Source: Streptomyces xiamenensis
GTDB lineage: Bacteria > Actinomycetota > Actinomycetes > Streptomycetales > Streptomycetaceae
Assembly: GCF_000993785.3 (NCBI RefSeq)
Contig: NZ_CP009922.3
Span: forward strand, 5,084,001 to 5,148,000
Length of the DNA: 64,000 nt
Direction: 5' to 3'
Position 1 is the stretch's first letter. Each line of letters begins with the position of its first letter. A program made the position numbers and the translations under genes. Below, piece after piece: positions 34,139 through 42,208 of this stretch. The notes beneath the pieces were generated by a model, which saw nothing but the letters and a program-made list of their open reading frames with translations, ran no database searches and was not told where the DNA came from.

Positions 34139-35424
34139 ACGTGGTCGCCTACCCGCTGCCCGGAGCCTGGGTCCGGGAGTTCACCGTCACCGTGCCACTG
34201 GACTGGTCCGCCCCCGGCGGCGAGAGCATCGAGCTGTTCGTCCGGGAGTTCAGCGACCCCGAACGCCGCGACGAGGACCTGCCGCTGCTGACCTACCTCC
34301 AGGGCGGCCCGGGCGGCGCCAACCCGCGGCCCGCCCCGGTGGGCGGCTGGCTGGCCGAGGCCCTGCCGCGCTACCGGGTCGTCATGGTCGACCAGCGCGG
34401 CACCGGCCGCAGCACCCCGCTCGACGGAACCGCCATCGCGGCCTTCCCCGACGCCCGGGCGGCGGCGGACCACCTGCTGCGCTTCCGCGCCGACTCCATC
34501 GTGCGCGACCTCGAACACGTGCGGACCCGCCACTACGACGGCAGACGATGGGCCACCCTGGGGCAGAGCTTCGGCGGCTGGATCACCCTCACCTACCTGT
34601 CGCACGCTCCCGAGGCGCTGACGGCCTGTTACGTGTGCGGCGGGATCCCCGGCACCCCGCCCGACCCCGAGGAGGTCTACCGGCGCACGTTCGACCGGGT
34701 GGCCGGCAAGACCGCCGACTTCTACCGGCGCTACCCCCAGGACGTCGCCGCGGTGGCCGCGATCGCCGACCGGCTCGCCGCCGGTGGCGTGACGCTGCCC
34801 GACGGCTCGCCGCTGTCGGTGCGCCGGTTCCAGACCCTGGGCGGGGACCTCGGCTTCGGAGCCGGCCACCAGCGCCTGCACTGGCTGGTCGGCGAGGCCG
34901 TCCGCCCGGACGGCAGGCTCTCCGACGCGTTCCTGGAGACCGCGCTGGTGCGGACGTCCACCGCGGGGAACCCGCTGTTCTGGACGCTCCAGGAGTCGAT
35001 CTACGGCGACGGCGCCAACGGCCCCTTCCGCTGGGCAGCCCAGCGCGAACGGGACAGGCGCCCGCAGTTCGCCGAGGACCGCCGGCCGCTGCTGTTCACC
35101 TCCGAGATGACGTTCCCGTGGATGTTCGAGGAGATCCGCGCCCTGCGGCCGTTCGCGCCGGCCATGGCCGAACTCGCCGAACAGCGGGTGTGGAGCCCGC
35201 TCTACGATCCGGCCCGGCTCGCGGCCAACGACGTCCCGCTGGCCGCCGCCGTGTACGCCGACGACGTGTTCGTCGACGCCGGGCTGCAGCGCGACACCCT
35301 GACCCGGGTCGGCAACACGCACACCTGGGTGACCAACGAGTACGAACACGACGGCATCACCGACGGCCGGGTCTTCCGCCGGCTGCGGGAGATGGTCCGC
35401 GACCAAGGAGGCGAAAGGCGTTGA
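34135..35424 (+). CDS. Proline iminopeptidase-like alpha/beta hydrolase
   Basis: 429 residues, cytoplasmic (no signal). It belongs to peptidase family S33: the oxyanion-hole motif LQGGPGGANPR, MVDQRGTGRS, and the nucleophile elbow LGQSFGG (Ser145). A catalytic His is likely in NTHTWVTNEYEHDG. Such enzymes remove N-terminal Pro, and some also Hyp. Position directly after a peptide importer and before an Xaa-Pro aminopeptidase makes intracellular trimming of Pro/Hyp-rich peptides the natural role. Confidence 0.87.
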   Translation: MNVVAYPLPGAWVREFTVTVPLDWSAPGGESIELFVREFSDPERRDEDLPLLTYLQGGPGGANPRPAPVGGWLAEALPRYRVVMVDQRGTGRSTPLDGTAIAAFPDARAAADHLLRFRADSIVRDLEHVRTRHYDGRRWATLGQSFGGWITLTYLSHAPEALTACYVCGGIPGTPPDPEEVYRRTFDRVAGKTADFYRRYPQDVAAVAAIADRLAAGGVTLPDGSPLSVRRFQTLGGDLGFGAGHQRLHWLVGEAVRPDGRLSDAFLETALVRTSTAGNPLFWTLQESIYGDGANGPFRWAAQRERDRRPQFAEDRRPLLFTSEMTFPWMFEEIRALRPFAPAMAELAEQRVWSPLYDPARLAANDVPLAAAVYADDVFVDAGLQRDTLTRVGNTHTWVTNEYEHDGITDGRVFRRLREMVRDQGGERR

Positions 35425-36782
35425 CCGAGCCGACCAGAGCGCCGTACGCCGGGACCAGGCCGCCGCGGCTGGCCGACCAGAGCCCCGGCTTCCTGGCCCG
35501 CATCGGGCAGGGCTGGGCCGAGCGCGACATCCCGGCACCGGTGACGCGGGCCGCCGCGCGGGCGGCGGCCGAACACCGGGCCCGGCTGAGCGGCCGGCTG
35601 CCGGGCCGTACCGTGGTCCTGGCCGCCGGCCGGGCCCCGCGCCGCAACGGCGACGCGGATTACGCGTTCCGGGTGGACAGCGACTTCCTGTGGGCCACCG
35701 GGTGCCAGACCGAGGGCGCCGTTCTGGTGATGACGCCACGTCCGGGCGGCCACGACGCGGTGCTGTACCTGCCCGCCCCGGCCCGGCCCGGCGAACGCGA
35801 CTTCCACGCCGACGCGACACATGGCGAACTGTGGGTCGGCCCCTCGGCCGGCCTCGCGGCGTGGTCGGCGGCGCTGGACCTGCCGGTGCGGCCGATCGGC
35901 GACCTCCGCGACCCGCACGCCGGCCCAGCCGATGACATCCGCGCGGTCCTCTCCGACCTGCGCATGATCAAGGACGACTGGGAGATCGGGCAGCTGCGCG
36001 AGGCCGTGGACCACACGGTCACCGGATTCACCGCCGTCGCCGACGAGATCCCGCGCGCCGTCGCCGAGGGCCTGGGGGAACGCTGGCTCCAGGGCACCTT
36101 CGACCGGCATGCCCGCACCTTCGGCAACGGGCCCGGCTACAGCACCATCGTCGGCTCCGGCGAGCACGCGCCGATCCTGCACTGGGTCCGCTGCGACGGC
36201 CCGGTGCTGCCCGGCGAGACGCTGCTGCTGGACATGGGCGTCGAGGCGAACTCGCTGTACACCGCCGACGTGACCCGCACGATCCCGGTCGGCGGCACCT
36301 TCACCCCCGCCCAGCGCCGCGTGCACGACCTGGTCGAGGCCGCGCACCGCGCCGGCATGGAGCAGGTACGCCCCGGAGTCACCTACACCGACTTCCACTT
36401 CGCCGCCATGGAGGTGCTCGCCCGCGGCCTGCACGACTGGGGGCTGCTGCCGGTCTCCGTCGACGAGGCGCTCGCCCCCGAGGGCCAGCAGCACCGCCGG
36501 TACCTCGTCTGCGGGATCGGCCACCACCTCGGCCTGGACGTCCACGACTGCGGCTCGTCCTCGTACGAGCGGTACCAGGGTGCCCCGTTGCGGCCCGGCA
36601 TGGTGCTCACCGTCGAGCCCGGCCTCTACTTCCACGCCCACGACGAGACCCTGCCCCCCGAACTGCGCGGCATCGGCGTACGCCTGGAGGACGACCTGCT
36701 GGTCACCGGCACCGGACACGAGGTGCTGTCGGGCGCGCTGCCGATCGACGCCACCGGACTCGAGAAATGGGCCGCCCGATGA
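35421..36782 (+). CDS. Xaa-Pro aminopeptidase (aminopeptidase P, M24B)
   Basis: 453 residues. The start is a TTG at 35421: it overlaps the previous stop as TTGA and is preceded by AAGGAGG, and no ATG or GTG fits better. An N-terminal aminopeptidase-P domain (VDSDFLWATGCQTEGAVLV) precedes the pita-bread catalytic domain. All five metal ligands are visible: Asp271 (LLLDMG), Asp283 (TADVTR), His368 (GIGHHLG), Glu399 (VEPGLYF) and Glu423 (VRLEDD). It releases the residue before a penultimate Pro, complementing the iminopeptidase. Same operon as the importer and GH127. Confidence 0.92.
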   Translation: MTEPTRAPYAGTRPPRLADQSPGFLARIGQGWAERDIPAPVTRAAARAAAEHRARLSGRLPGRTVVLAAGRAPRRNGDADYAFRVDSDFLWATGCQTEGAVLVMTPRPGGHDAVLYLPAPARPGERDFHADATHGELWVGPSAGLAAWSAALDLPVRPIGDLRDPHAGPADDIRAVLSDLRMIKDDWEIGQLREAVDHTVTGFTAVADEIPRAVAEGLGERWLQGTFDRHARTFGNGPGYSTIVGSGEHAPILHWVRCDGPVLPGETLLLDMGVEANSLYTADVTRTIPVGGTFTPAQRRVHDLVEAAHRAGMEQVRPGVTYTDFHFAAMEVLARGLHDWGLLPVSVDEALAPEGQQHRRYLVCGIGHHLGLDVHDCGSSSYERYQGAPLRPGMVLTVEPGLYFHAHDETLPPELRGIGVRLEDDLLVTGTGHEVLSGALPIDATGLEKWAAR

Positions 36783-39433
36783 CCCGCGCACATCCCTTCC
36801 CCCTGCGCGACGTCGACCTCCTGGCGGGGGTGCACTCACGGACCCGGGACCAGATGCTGCACCTGGCACGGGAGTTCCCGGTGGACCGGCTCCTCGCCGT
36901 CTTCCGGGCCAACGCCGGACTCGACACCCGCGGGGCCCTGCCGCCGGGCACCTGGGAGGACTTCGGCCATCCCGACGAGCGCGCGTGGTCGGGGGAGGAC
37001 TACCCGGGCCCGGGCGTGGCCCCCACCGCGAGCCTGCTGCGCGGACACTACGCGGGGCACTTCCTGTCGATGCTGTCGCTGGCGTACGCCTCGACCGGCG
37101 AGCAGGCCCTGCGGAAGAAGGCGGACGAGATGGTCGCCGGCCTGGCCGAGGTCCGCGACGCGCTGGCGGCGACCGGGCGGTACAGCCACCCCGGATTCCT
37201 TGCGGCGTACGGCGAGTGGCAGTTCGCCCGCCTGGAGGACCTGGCCCCCTACGGCGAGATCTGGGCGCCGTACTACACCTGCCACAAGATCATGGCCGGG
37301 CTGCTGGACGCGTACGAGCTGACCGGCTCCGCGCAGGCGCTGGACCTCGTCGCCGGCATGGGCCACTGGGTGGCGGGACGGGTGCTGCGGCTGGAGCGGG
37401 CACACCTGCAGCGCATGTGGTCGCTGTACATCGCCGGCGAGTTCGGCGGCATGAACGAGACCATGGCGGCCCTGCACCGGATCACCGGCGACCCCTCGTT
37501 CCTGCGCGCCGCCGGGGCCTTCGAGCTCGACAGCCTGCTGGACGCCGCCGTCGCGGGCCGCGACGTGCTCGACGGGATGCACGCCAACCAGCACCTGCCC
37601 ATGCTCGTCGGCCATCTGCGCCAGTACGAGGCCACCGGCGAGCGCCGCTACCTCGACGCGGTCCTCGCCCTGTGGGACCAGATCGTGCCCGGCCGGACCT
37701 TCGCGCACGGCGGCACCGGCGAGGGCGAACTGTGGGGCCCCGCCGACACCGTGGCGGGCTTCGTCGAACGGCGCAACGCCGAGACCTGCGCCACCTACAA
37801 CCTCCTGAAGATCGCCCGTTCGCTGTTCGGGCACACCCGGGACGCCCGGTACGCCGACTACGCCGAGCGCGCCTCGCTCAACCACATCGTCGGCTCCCGC
37901 GCGGACATCTCCTCGGACACCAGCCCCGAGGTCCTGTACATGTACCCGGTGGACCCGGGCGCGGTCCGCGAGTACGACAACGTCGGCACCTGCTGCGGCG
38001 GCACGGGCCTGGAGAGCCACGTCAAACACCAGGAATCGGTGTGGTTCCACGCGCCCGGGCAGCTGTACGTGACGCAGTACGTGCCCTCCCGGCTGCGCCT
38101 GGCCGGCGGGGAGGTGACGCTGCGGACCCGCTATCCGCGCGACGGGAGGGTGGCCGTCGAGTTCGGCGCCGCCTTCTCGGGCGAACTGTGCCTGCGCATA
38201 CCGCCGTGGGCCGCCGGTGCCCGTATCGACGGCGTGGCCGTGCCGGTGCCGGAGTCCGGATTCGTGACCCTGCGGCGCGACTTCCGCCCGGGCGACACCG
38301 TCGCACTCGAACTGCCGCTGCCACTGCGGCTGGTGCCCACCCCCGACGACCCCACCCTGGTGAGCGTGGAACTCGGCCCCACGGTGCTGCTGGCCCGCGA
38401 CGACGCCACCACCACGCTGCCGGTCGCGGCGGCCGCCCACCGGCGCCTGGACGGCACCATCGCCGGCCACACCGCCGAGGGCGACCTGGTCTCGGTGTTC
38501 GGCCGGACCTTCGAACCCGCCTGGTCCGGCGGCGACCACCGGCACCACATGTATCTGCGGCTTGCCGAGCCGGAGATCGCCTTCGCCGGCAGCGCGCCCG
38601 GGGTCCCCGACCGCAAGGACGCCGAGGGCTGGTCCTTCCTCACCGGCCTGTGGGCGGAGGGCGGTTACGCCGACGCCGACGCGTTCTTCACCGCGGTGCA
38701 CCGGGGAGTGGTGCGGGCGGCCCGCTCCGGGCTGCTGAGCCGGGAGGAGGCGGTGGCCGTGCTCATGGCGGCGGCCTCCAGCACCCTCGACAACCCCACC
38801 GTGCCCCGCCGCGGCGTGCTCGGCCCGGACGCGGCGGACGCGCCGCGCGTGACCCGGCTGACCTCCGCGACCGGGCAGGCGGTGGAGGACATCGTCCACT
38901 GGTCGCTGCCGCCGGACATCGGGCGCGGGGATCCGCTGCCGGTGGTCCGGGTGGAGGTGAGCGGCGACCGGGCCCCGTCCGGGTGGTACACCCGGGAGCC
39001 GGGATGCACGGTGACCTCGGTCGCGTCCGCCACCGTGGAGGTCGCGGTGGGCGAGGGCCCGTGGCAGCCCGCGACGGGCGCGAACACCCCGGTCCGGGAG
39101 GGGCGGCAGGTGATCCGGGGCCGGGCCACCGACTCCGCCGGCCGCACCGTCCATGCCACCCGCGAGGTCGCCGTGGACACCCGGCCCCCGTCGGTACGGG
39201 CCGAGGTCCGTCCGCTGGGGCCGAGCAACGTCGAGGTGACCCTCTACGCCGAGGACGACGTCTCCGGCGTGGACCGCGTGCGGTGGCGCACTCCGGAGAC
39301 GTTCTGGGGCGTCTATCAGGAGCCGTTCACCAGGGCGTTGCGCGAGGAACCGCAGACCCTGGAGTTCAGCGCCACCGACCGGGCCGGGAACACCACGGAG
39401 GTCCAGCGGGTGGTGCTGCCGCCGCTGCGGTGA
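36779..39433 (+). CDS. GH127 beta-L-arabinofuranosidase, cytoplasmic, with C-terminal beta domain
   Basis: 884 residues from ATG 36779 (ATGA overlap; an ATG 12 bases earlier is possible). The start MTRAHPFPLRDVDLLAG is typical of GH127 and there is no signal peptide. The catalytic Cys-Zn site is complete: Glu335 and Cys337 in NAETCATYN and Cys405-Cys406 in TCCGGTG, matching the Glu/Cys/Cys/Cys set of Bifidobacterium HypBA1, where one of the paired Cys is the nucleophile. After the core (to about 640) comes an extra C-terminal beta-rich part, ending in a repeat like bacterial Ig/OmpL47 modules (VDTRPPSVRAEV, DDVSGVDRVRWRTP, FSATDRAGN). Its place after two proline peptidases suggests de-arabinosylation of Hyp peptides in the cytoplasm. 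Confidence 0.85.
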   Translation: MTRAHPFPLRDVDLLAGVHSRTRDQMLHLAREFPVDRLLAVFRANAGLDTRGALPPGTWEDFGHPDERAWSGEDYPGPGVAPTASLLRGHYAGHFLSMLSLAYASTGEQALRKKADEMVAGLAEVRDALAATGRYSHPGFLAAYGEWQFARLEDLAPYGEIWAPYYTCHKIMAGLLDAYELTGSAQALDLVAGMGHWVAGRVLRLERAHLQRMWSLYIAGEFGGMNETMAALHRITGDPSFLRAAGAFELDSLLDAAVAGRDVLDGMHANQHLPMLVGHLRQYEATGERRYLDAVLALWDQIVPGRTFAHGGTGEGELWGPADTVAGFVERRNAETCATYNLLKIARSLFGHTRDARYADYAERASLNHIVGSRADISSDTSPEVLYMYPVDPGAVREYDNVGTCCGGTGLESHVKHQESVWFHAPGQLYVTQYVPSRLRLAGGEVTLRTRYPRDGRVAVEFGAAFSGELCLRIPPWAAGARIDGVAVPVPESGFVTLRRDFRPGDTVALELPLPLRLVPTPDDPTLVSVELGPTVLLARDDATTTLPVAAAAHRRLDGTIAGHTAEGDLVSVFGRTFEPAWSGGDHRHHMYLRLAEPEIAFAGSAPGVPDRKDAEGWSFLTGLWAEGGYADADAFFTAVHRGVVRAARSGLLSREEAVAVLMAAASSTLDNPTVPRRGVLGPDAADAPRVTRLTSATGQAVEDIVHWSLPPDIGRGDPLPVVRVEVSGDRAPSGWYTREPGCTVTSVASATVEVAVGEGPWQPATGANTPVREGRQVIRGRATDSAGRTVHATREVAVDTRPPSVRAEVRPLGPSNVEVTLYAEDDVSGVDRVRWRTPETFWGVYQEPFTRALREEPQTLEFSATDRAGNTTEVQRVVLPPLR

Positions 39434-39659
39434 GCGTCCGGCCGGTGTTCCGTACGCCCCCGCGGGGCTCCGGCCGCACCGAGAACCCGCCGGTCACCCG
39501 CCGGGTGTTGGCCGGCCCGGGCGGGTGAGGGGGCGGCACGTAGCATCGGCGCGTGCCCGGACATCACCCTGCTGACGATCGCCGGCGGCGGCCGGCCGGA
39601 TCCGCGGGTGCGGGTGCCCCGGCCGCCACCGCGGCACCGATGACGCGGAAGGTACCTTC

Positions 39660-40778
39660 ATGACGGCTGAGTTCGACGCTTATCTCGCCTCCTTCTCCGA
39701 GCCGGCCGGCTACCTGAACTTCGGCAGCTACGGGCCGCCCTCGCGCGCCGTCGTGGACACCATGGGCCGCCTCGCGGCGGACGCAGCCGCCGGTGTCCCC
39801 TCGGCGGGACTGCACGCGGAGGACGAGAACGCCCTCGCGGCGCTCGCGCGGCTGACCGGCTTCGACCGTGACGCACTGGTGCTGACGTCCAGCACCTCGT
39901 TCGGCCTGCTGCAGATCGCCTTCGGCCTGCCGCGCGGCGCGGTGCTCGTCAGCAGCGCGGAGTTCCCCTCGAATCTCTACGCGTGGTGGCGCGCCCAGGA
40001 CGCGGGGCTCACCACCGTGCGCACCCTGCCCGCGGTGCCCGGCGACGCGTTGGCCCCGGTGACACCGGACCGTGTCGCGGCCTCCCTCACCCCGGACACG
40101 GTCGCGGTGGCGGTCAGCGCGGTCGACTTCCGTACCGGGTTCCGCGCGGATCTGGCCGGCATCCGTGCGGTGATCGGCGACCGGCTCCTCGTGGTGGACG
40201 GCATCCAGGGGTTCGGTGTCCTGGACACCGACTGGACCGTGACCGACGCCCTGGTGGTCGGCGGCCAGAAGTGGCTGCGGGCCGGGTGGGGTACAGGCTT
40301 CGTGGCGCTGTCCCCCCGGGGCACGGAGCGCCTGCGGCCCGTACTCGGTGGCTGGACCGGTGTCCAGAACCCCTCCCGGTACGACGGTGTGCTCCACGAG
40401 CCGCTTCCCGGCGCACCGGGTCTGTCGGTCACCAACGGATCGCCGTTCGCCTCCGGGGCGCTCGCGACGGCGCTCGCCCAGCTCGAGTCGGTCGGGGTCG
40501 CCACCGTGCGGCGCCGTATCGAGGACACGGTGACCGTGTTCATCGACCGGCTCCGCGCCGCGGGCGTGCCGGTCCTGTCGCCCGTCGCTCCCCGGGACCG
40601 CGCGGGCCTGGTGGTGGCGGGGATGACGGGCGGCGACGCCCCGGCGGTCAACGAGCGGCTCCGGGCGGCGGGGGTGAGCGCGACCGCGCACGGGGCGGAC
40701 CGCATCCGCTTCAGCGTGCACGCCACCACCACGCCGGCCGCGCTCGACGCGGCACTTGCGGTACTGGGAGAACGCTGA
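39660..40778 (+). CDS. Class V PLP-dependent aminotransferase-like protein
   Basis: 372 residues from ATG 39660, with a GGAAGG site. The fold is the class V aminotransferase / cysteine desulfurase / kynureninase type: YLNFGSYGPPS at the start, SSAEFPSNLYAWW, VDGIQGFGVLD, and PLP Lys204 in GGQKWLRAGWG. The reaction cannot be told from sequence; isopenicillin-N-epimerase-like, desulfurase-like and transaminase members all look similar. It is separated by 226 bases from GH127 and by 702 bases from the depsipeptide cluster, so it belongs clearly to neither. Confidence 0.75.
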   Translation: MTAEFDAYLASFSEPAGYLNFGSYGPPSRAVVDTMGRLAADAAAGVPSAGLHAEDENALAALARLTGFDRDALVLTSSTSFGLLQIAFGLPRGAVLVSSAEFPSNLYAWWRAQDAGLTTVRTLPAVPGDALAPVTPDRVAASLTPDTVAVAVSAVDFRTGFRADLAGIRAVIGDRLLVVDGIQGFGVLDTDWTVTDALVVGGQKWLRAGWGTGFVALSPRGTERLRPVLGGWTGVQNPSRYDGVLHEPLPGAPGLSVTNGSPFASGALATALAQLESVGVATVRRRIEDTVTVFIDRLRAAGVPVLSPVAPRDRAGLVVAGMTGGDAPAVNERLRAAGVSATAHGADRIRFSVHATTTPAALDAALAVLGER

Positions 40779-41480
40779 AAGCCCACCCGTGGGGCGGTGC
40801 CGGGGATCTCTCCGGGCGGGCGGAGGGCGACATGCCGCGACGCCGGGGGAGGCGCCACCCCGGGTGAACTCGCCGTATCGGCTGGTGGCGTGCACCGTTC
40901 CGCCGGGGACCGGGCCGGTGCAGAAGGAGTGCAGAAGGAGTGCGGAACGGCGGGAACCGGGGGCGGGTGATCAAGCGTGTGTGAGGGCAGAGATGCCGGG
41001 CGGTCAGCCGGCGGTCCCGCGCGGCGCGTTGCCGCGGGTCCCGCGCTGCCCGCCGGGCGCCGTGACCGTGCTCATCCACCCGGTCATGGTGCCGGGCATG
41101 GCAAGCGACCCCTCGGCCGAATAAGACATCCGTTCGCGTATTGCGGTGTGCATTGCTTTTATTTCGCGCGGCTATTGGTTACTCGCTGGTAAAGAATGCG
41201 TCCGGAGTTCTTCCGGGCAGGTGAGCGGCGGTGTCAGGGGCACGGAAAACTGACGCTGGCGCTCCGAAGCGGGGCTCTGTTAGTATCCGTCACGGCGCAA
41301 GCGGAACGCGGTGGGGAATTACCGCGGACCTCACCGCGGGGTTTCCTGTGAGCCGTATCCAGCGGGATGCGGGCCTAGCAGGGCTCTGCCGCGCTGTTTG
41401 ATGAATGGGGCGGTCGCGCCCTTCGGGGGTGCAAAGACTGCGGTACGCCGGCGGCGTGCGGCAACGGGGGTCTTTCGTTC
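40779..41480. other. Long non-coding stretch before the depsipeptide cluster
   Basis: No gene is supported across 702 bases. It contains a tandem 11-mer (40921-40942), and base composition changes sharply to AT-richer sequence from about 41120, typical of a cluster control region. TAGTAT at 41281-41286 is a possible -10 but lacks a convincing -35. The presumed leader before the thioesterase gene is about 190 bases. Confidence 0.55.
40921..40942 (+). repeat. Tandem 11-base repeat
   Basis: CAGAAGGAGTG occurs twice head to tail. Too short to say more; it contains AAGGAG, which mimics a ribosome site but no gene follows. Confidence 0.7.
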
Positions 41481-42182
41481 ATGAACGTGAAATTGATATG
41501 CCTGCCCCACGCCGGGGGCAGTGCGAGTCGGTACCACCGCTGGCGTGCCCTGCTTCCGGCACACCTCGATGTCATACCGCTGGAGCTGAACGGACGCGGC
41601 GACCGCGTCGGCGAGCCCCTGTACGCCTCGTTCGCCGAGGCGCTGGACGATCTCACCCACCGCACCCTGCCGTTGCTCGCCACCGGACAGCCCTTCGTCC
41701 TGTTCGGGCACAGCATGGGCGCCTACCTCGCGCTGGAACTGGAACGGCGCCTGGAGTCCCTGGGACTGCGGGCCCGGCACCTCTACCTCTCCGGGCGCGG
41801 TTCACCGCGGTACCGCGACGTGCTCGGCGCGCCCGTGAGCGCGCTGGACGACGCGCGTCTGCTGTCGGAGCTGGCGGCCTTCGGCGGCCTGCCGGCCTCC
41901 CTCGCGGAGCACGACCTCATGTCCACGCTGTTCCTGCCCGTCATCCGGGCCGATTTCCGGCTTCTCGAGGACGGCGCGGCGACGGCCGACGAAACCGTTC
42001 CGGTCCGCAGCCCCCTCACCGTTCTCAACGGCGAGGACGACGACACCGCCAACGCGGTGTGTCATGCCGACTGGCTCCGGATCTCCTCATCCGTCGTTGA
42101 CTTCCGCATGTATTCCGGCGGTCATTTCTTCATCGACGAGAATCTCCACAGCATCACTCAACTGATAGCGGCGAGAACGTAA
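41481..42182 (+). CDS. Type II thioesterase of the depsipeptide cluster
   Basis: 233 residues. Alpha/beta hydrolase with the usual start LICLPHAGGSASRYHRW, nucleophile GHSMGA (Ser78), and the catalytic His in SGGHFFI. Such editing enzymes remove wrong or stalled acyl groups from carrier domains. It sits 26 bases ahead of the first synthetase gene, the same place as cesT before cesA in the cereulide cluster. Confidence 0.9.
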   Translation: MNVKLICLPHAGGSASRYHRWRALLPAHLDVIPLELNGRGDRVGEPLYASFAEALDDLTHRTLPLLATGQPFVLFGHSMGAYLALELERRLESLGLRARHLYLSGRGSPRYRDVLGAPVSALDDARLLSELAAFGGLPASLAEHDLMSTLFLPVIRADFRLLEDGAATADETVPVRSPLTVLNGEDDDTANAVCHADWLRISSSVVDFRMYSGGHFFIDENLHSITQLIAART

Positions 42183-42208
42183 AACAAGTTCGGGGGAACA
42201 AAAGAAAG

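Noticed and set aside
40867..41124. Possible small gene in the gap before the depsipeptide cluster
   Set aside because: Weak composition, no ribosome site at a suitable distance and no recognisable feature in either strand.
41251..41286. TGACGC ... TAGTAT as a promoter
   Set aside because: The 24-base spacer is too long for a vegetative promoter; only the -10-like element is mentioned.
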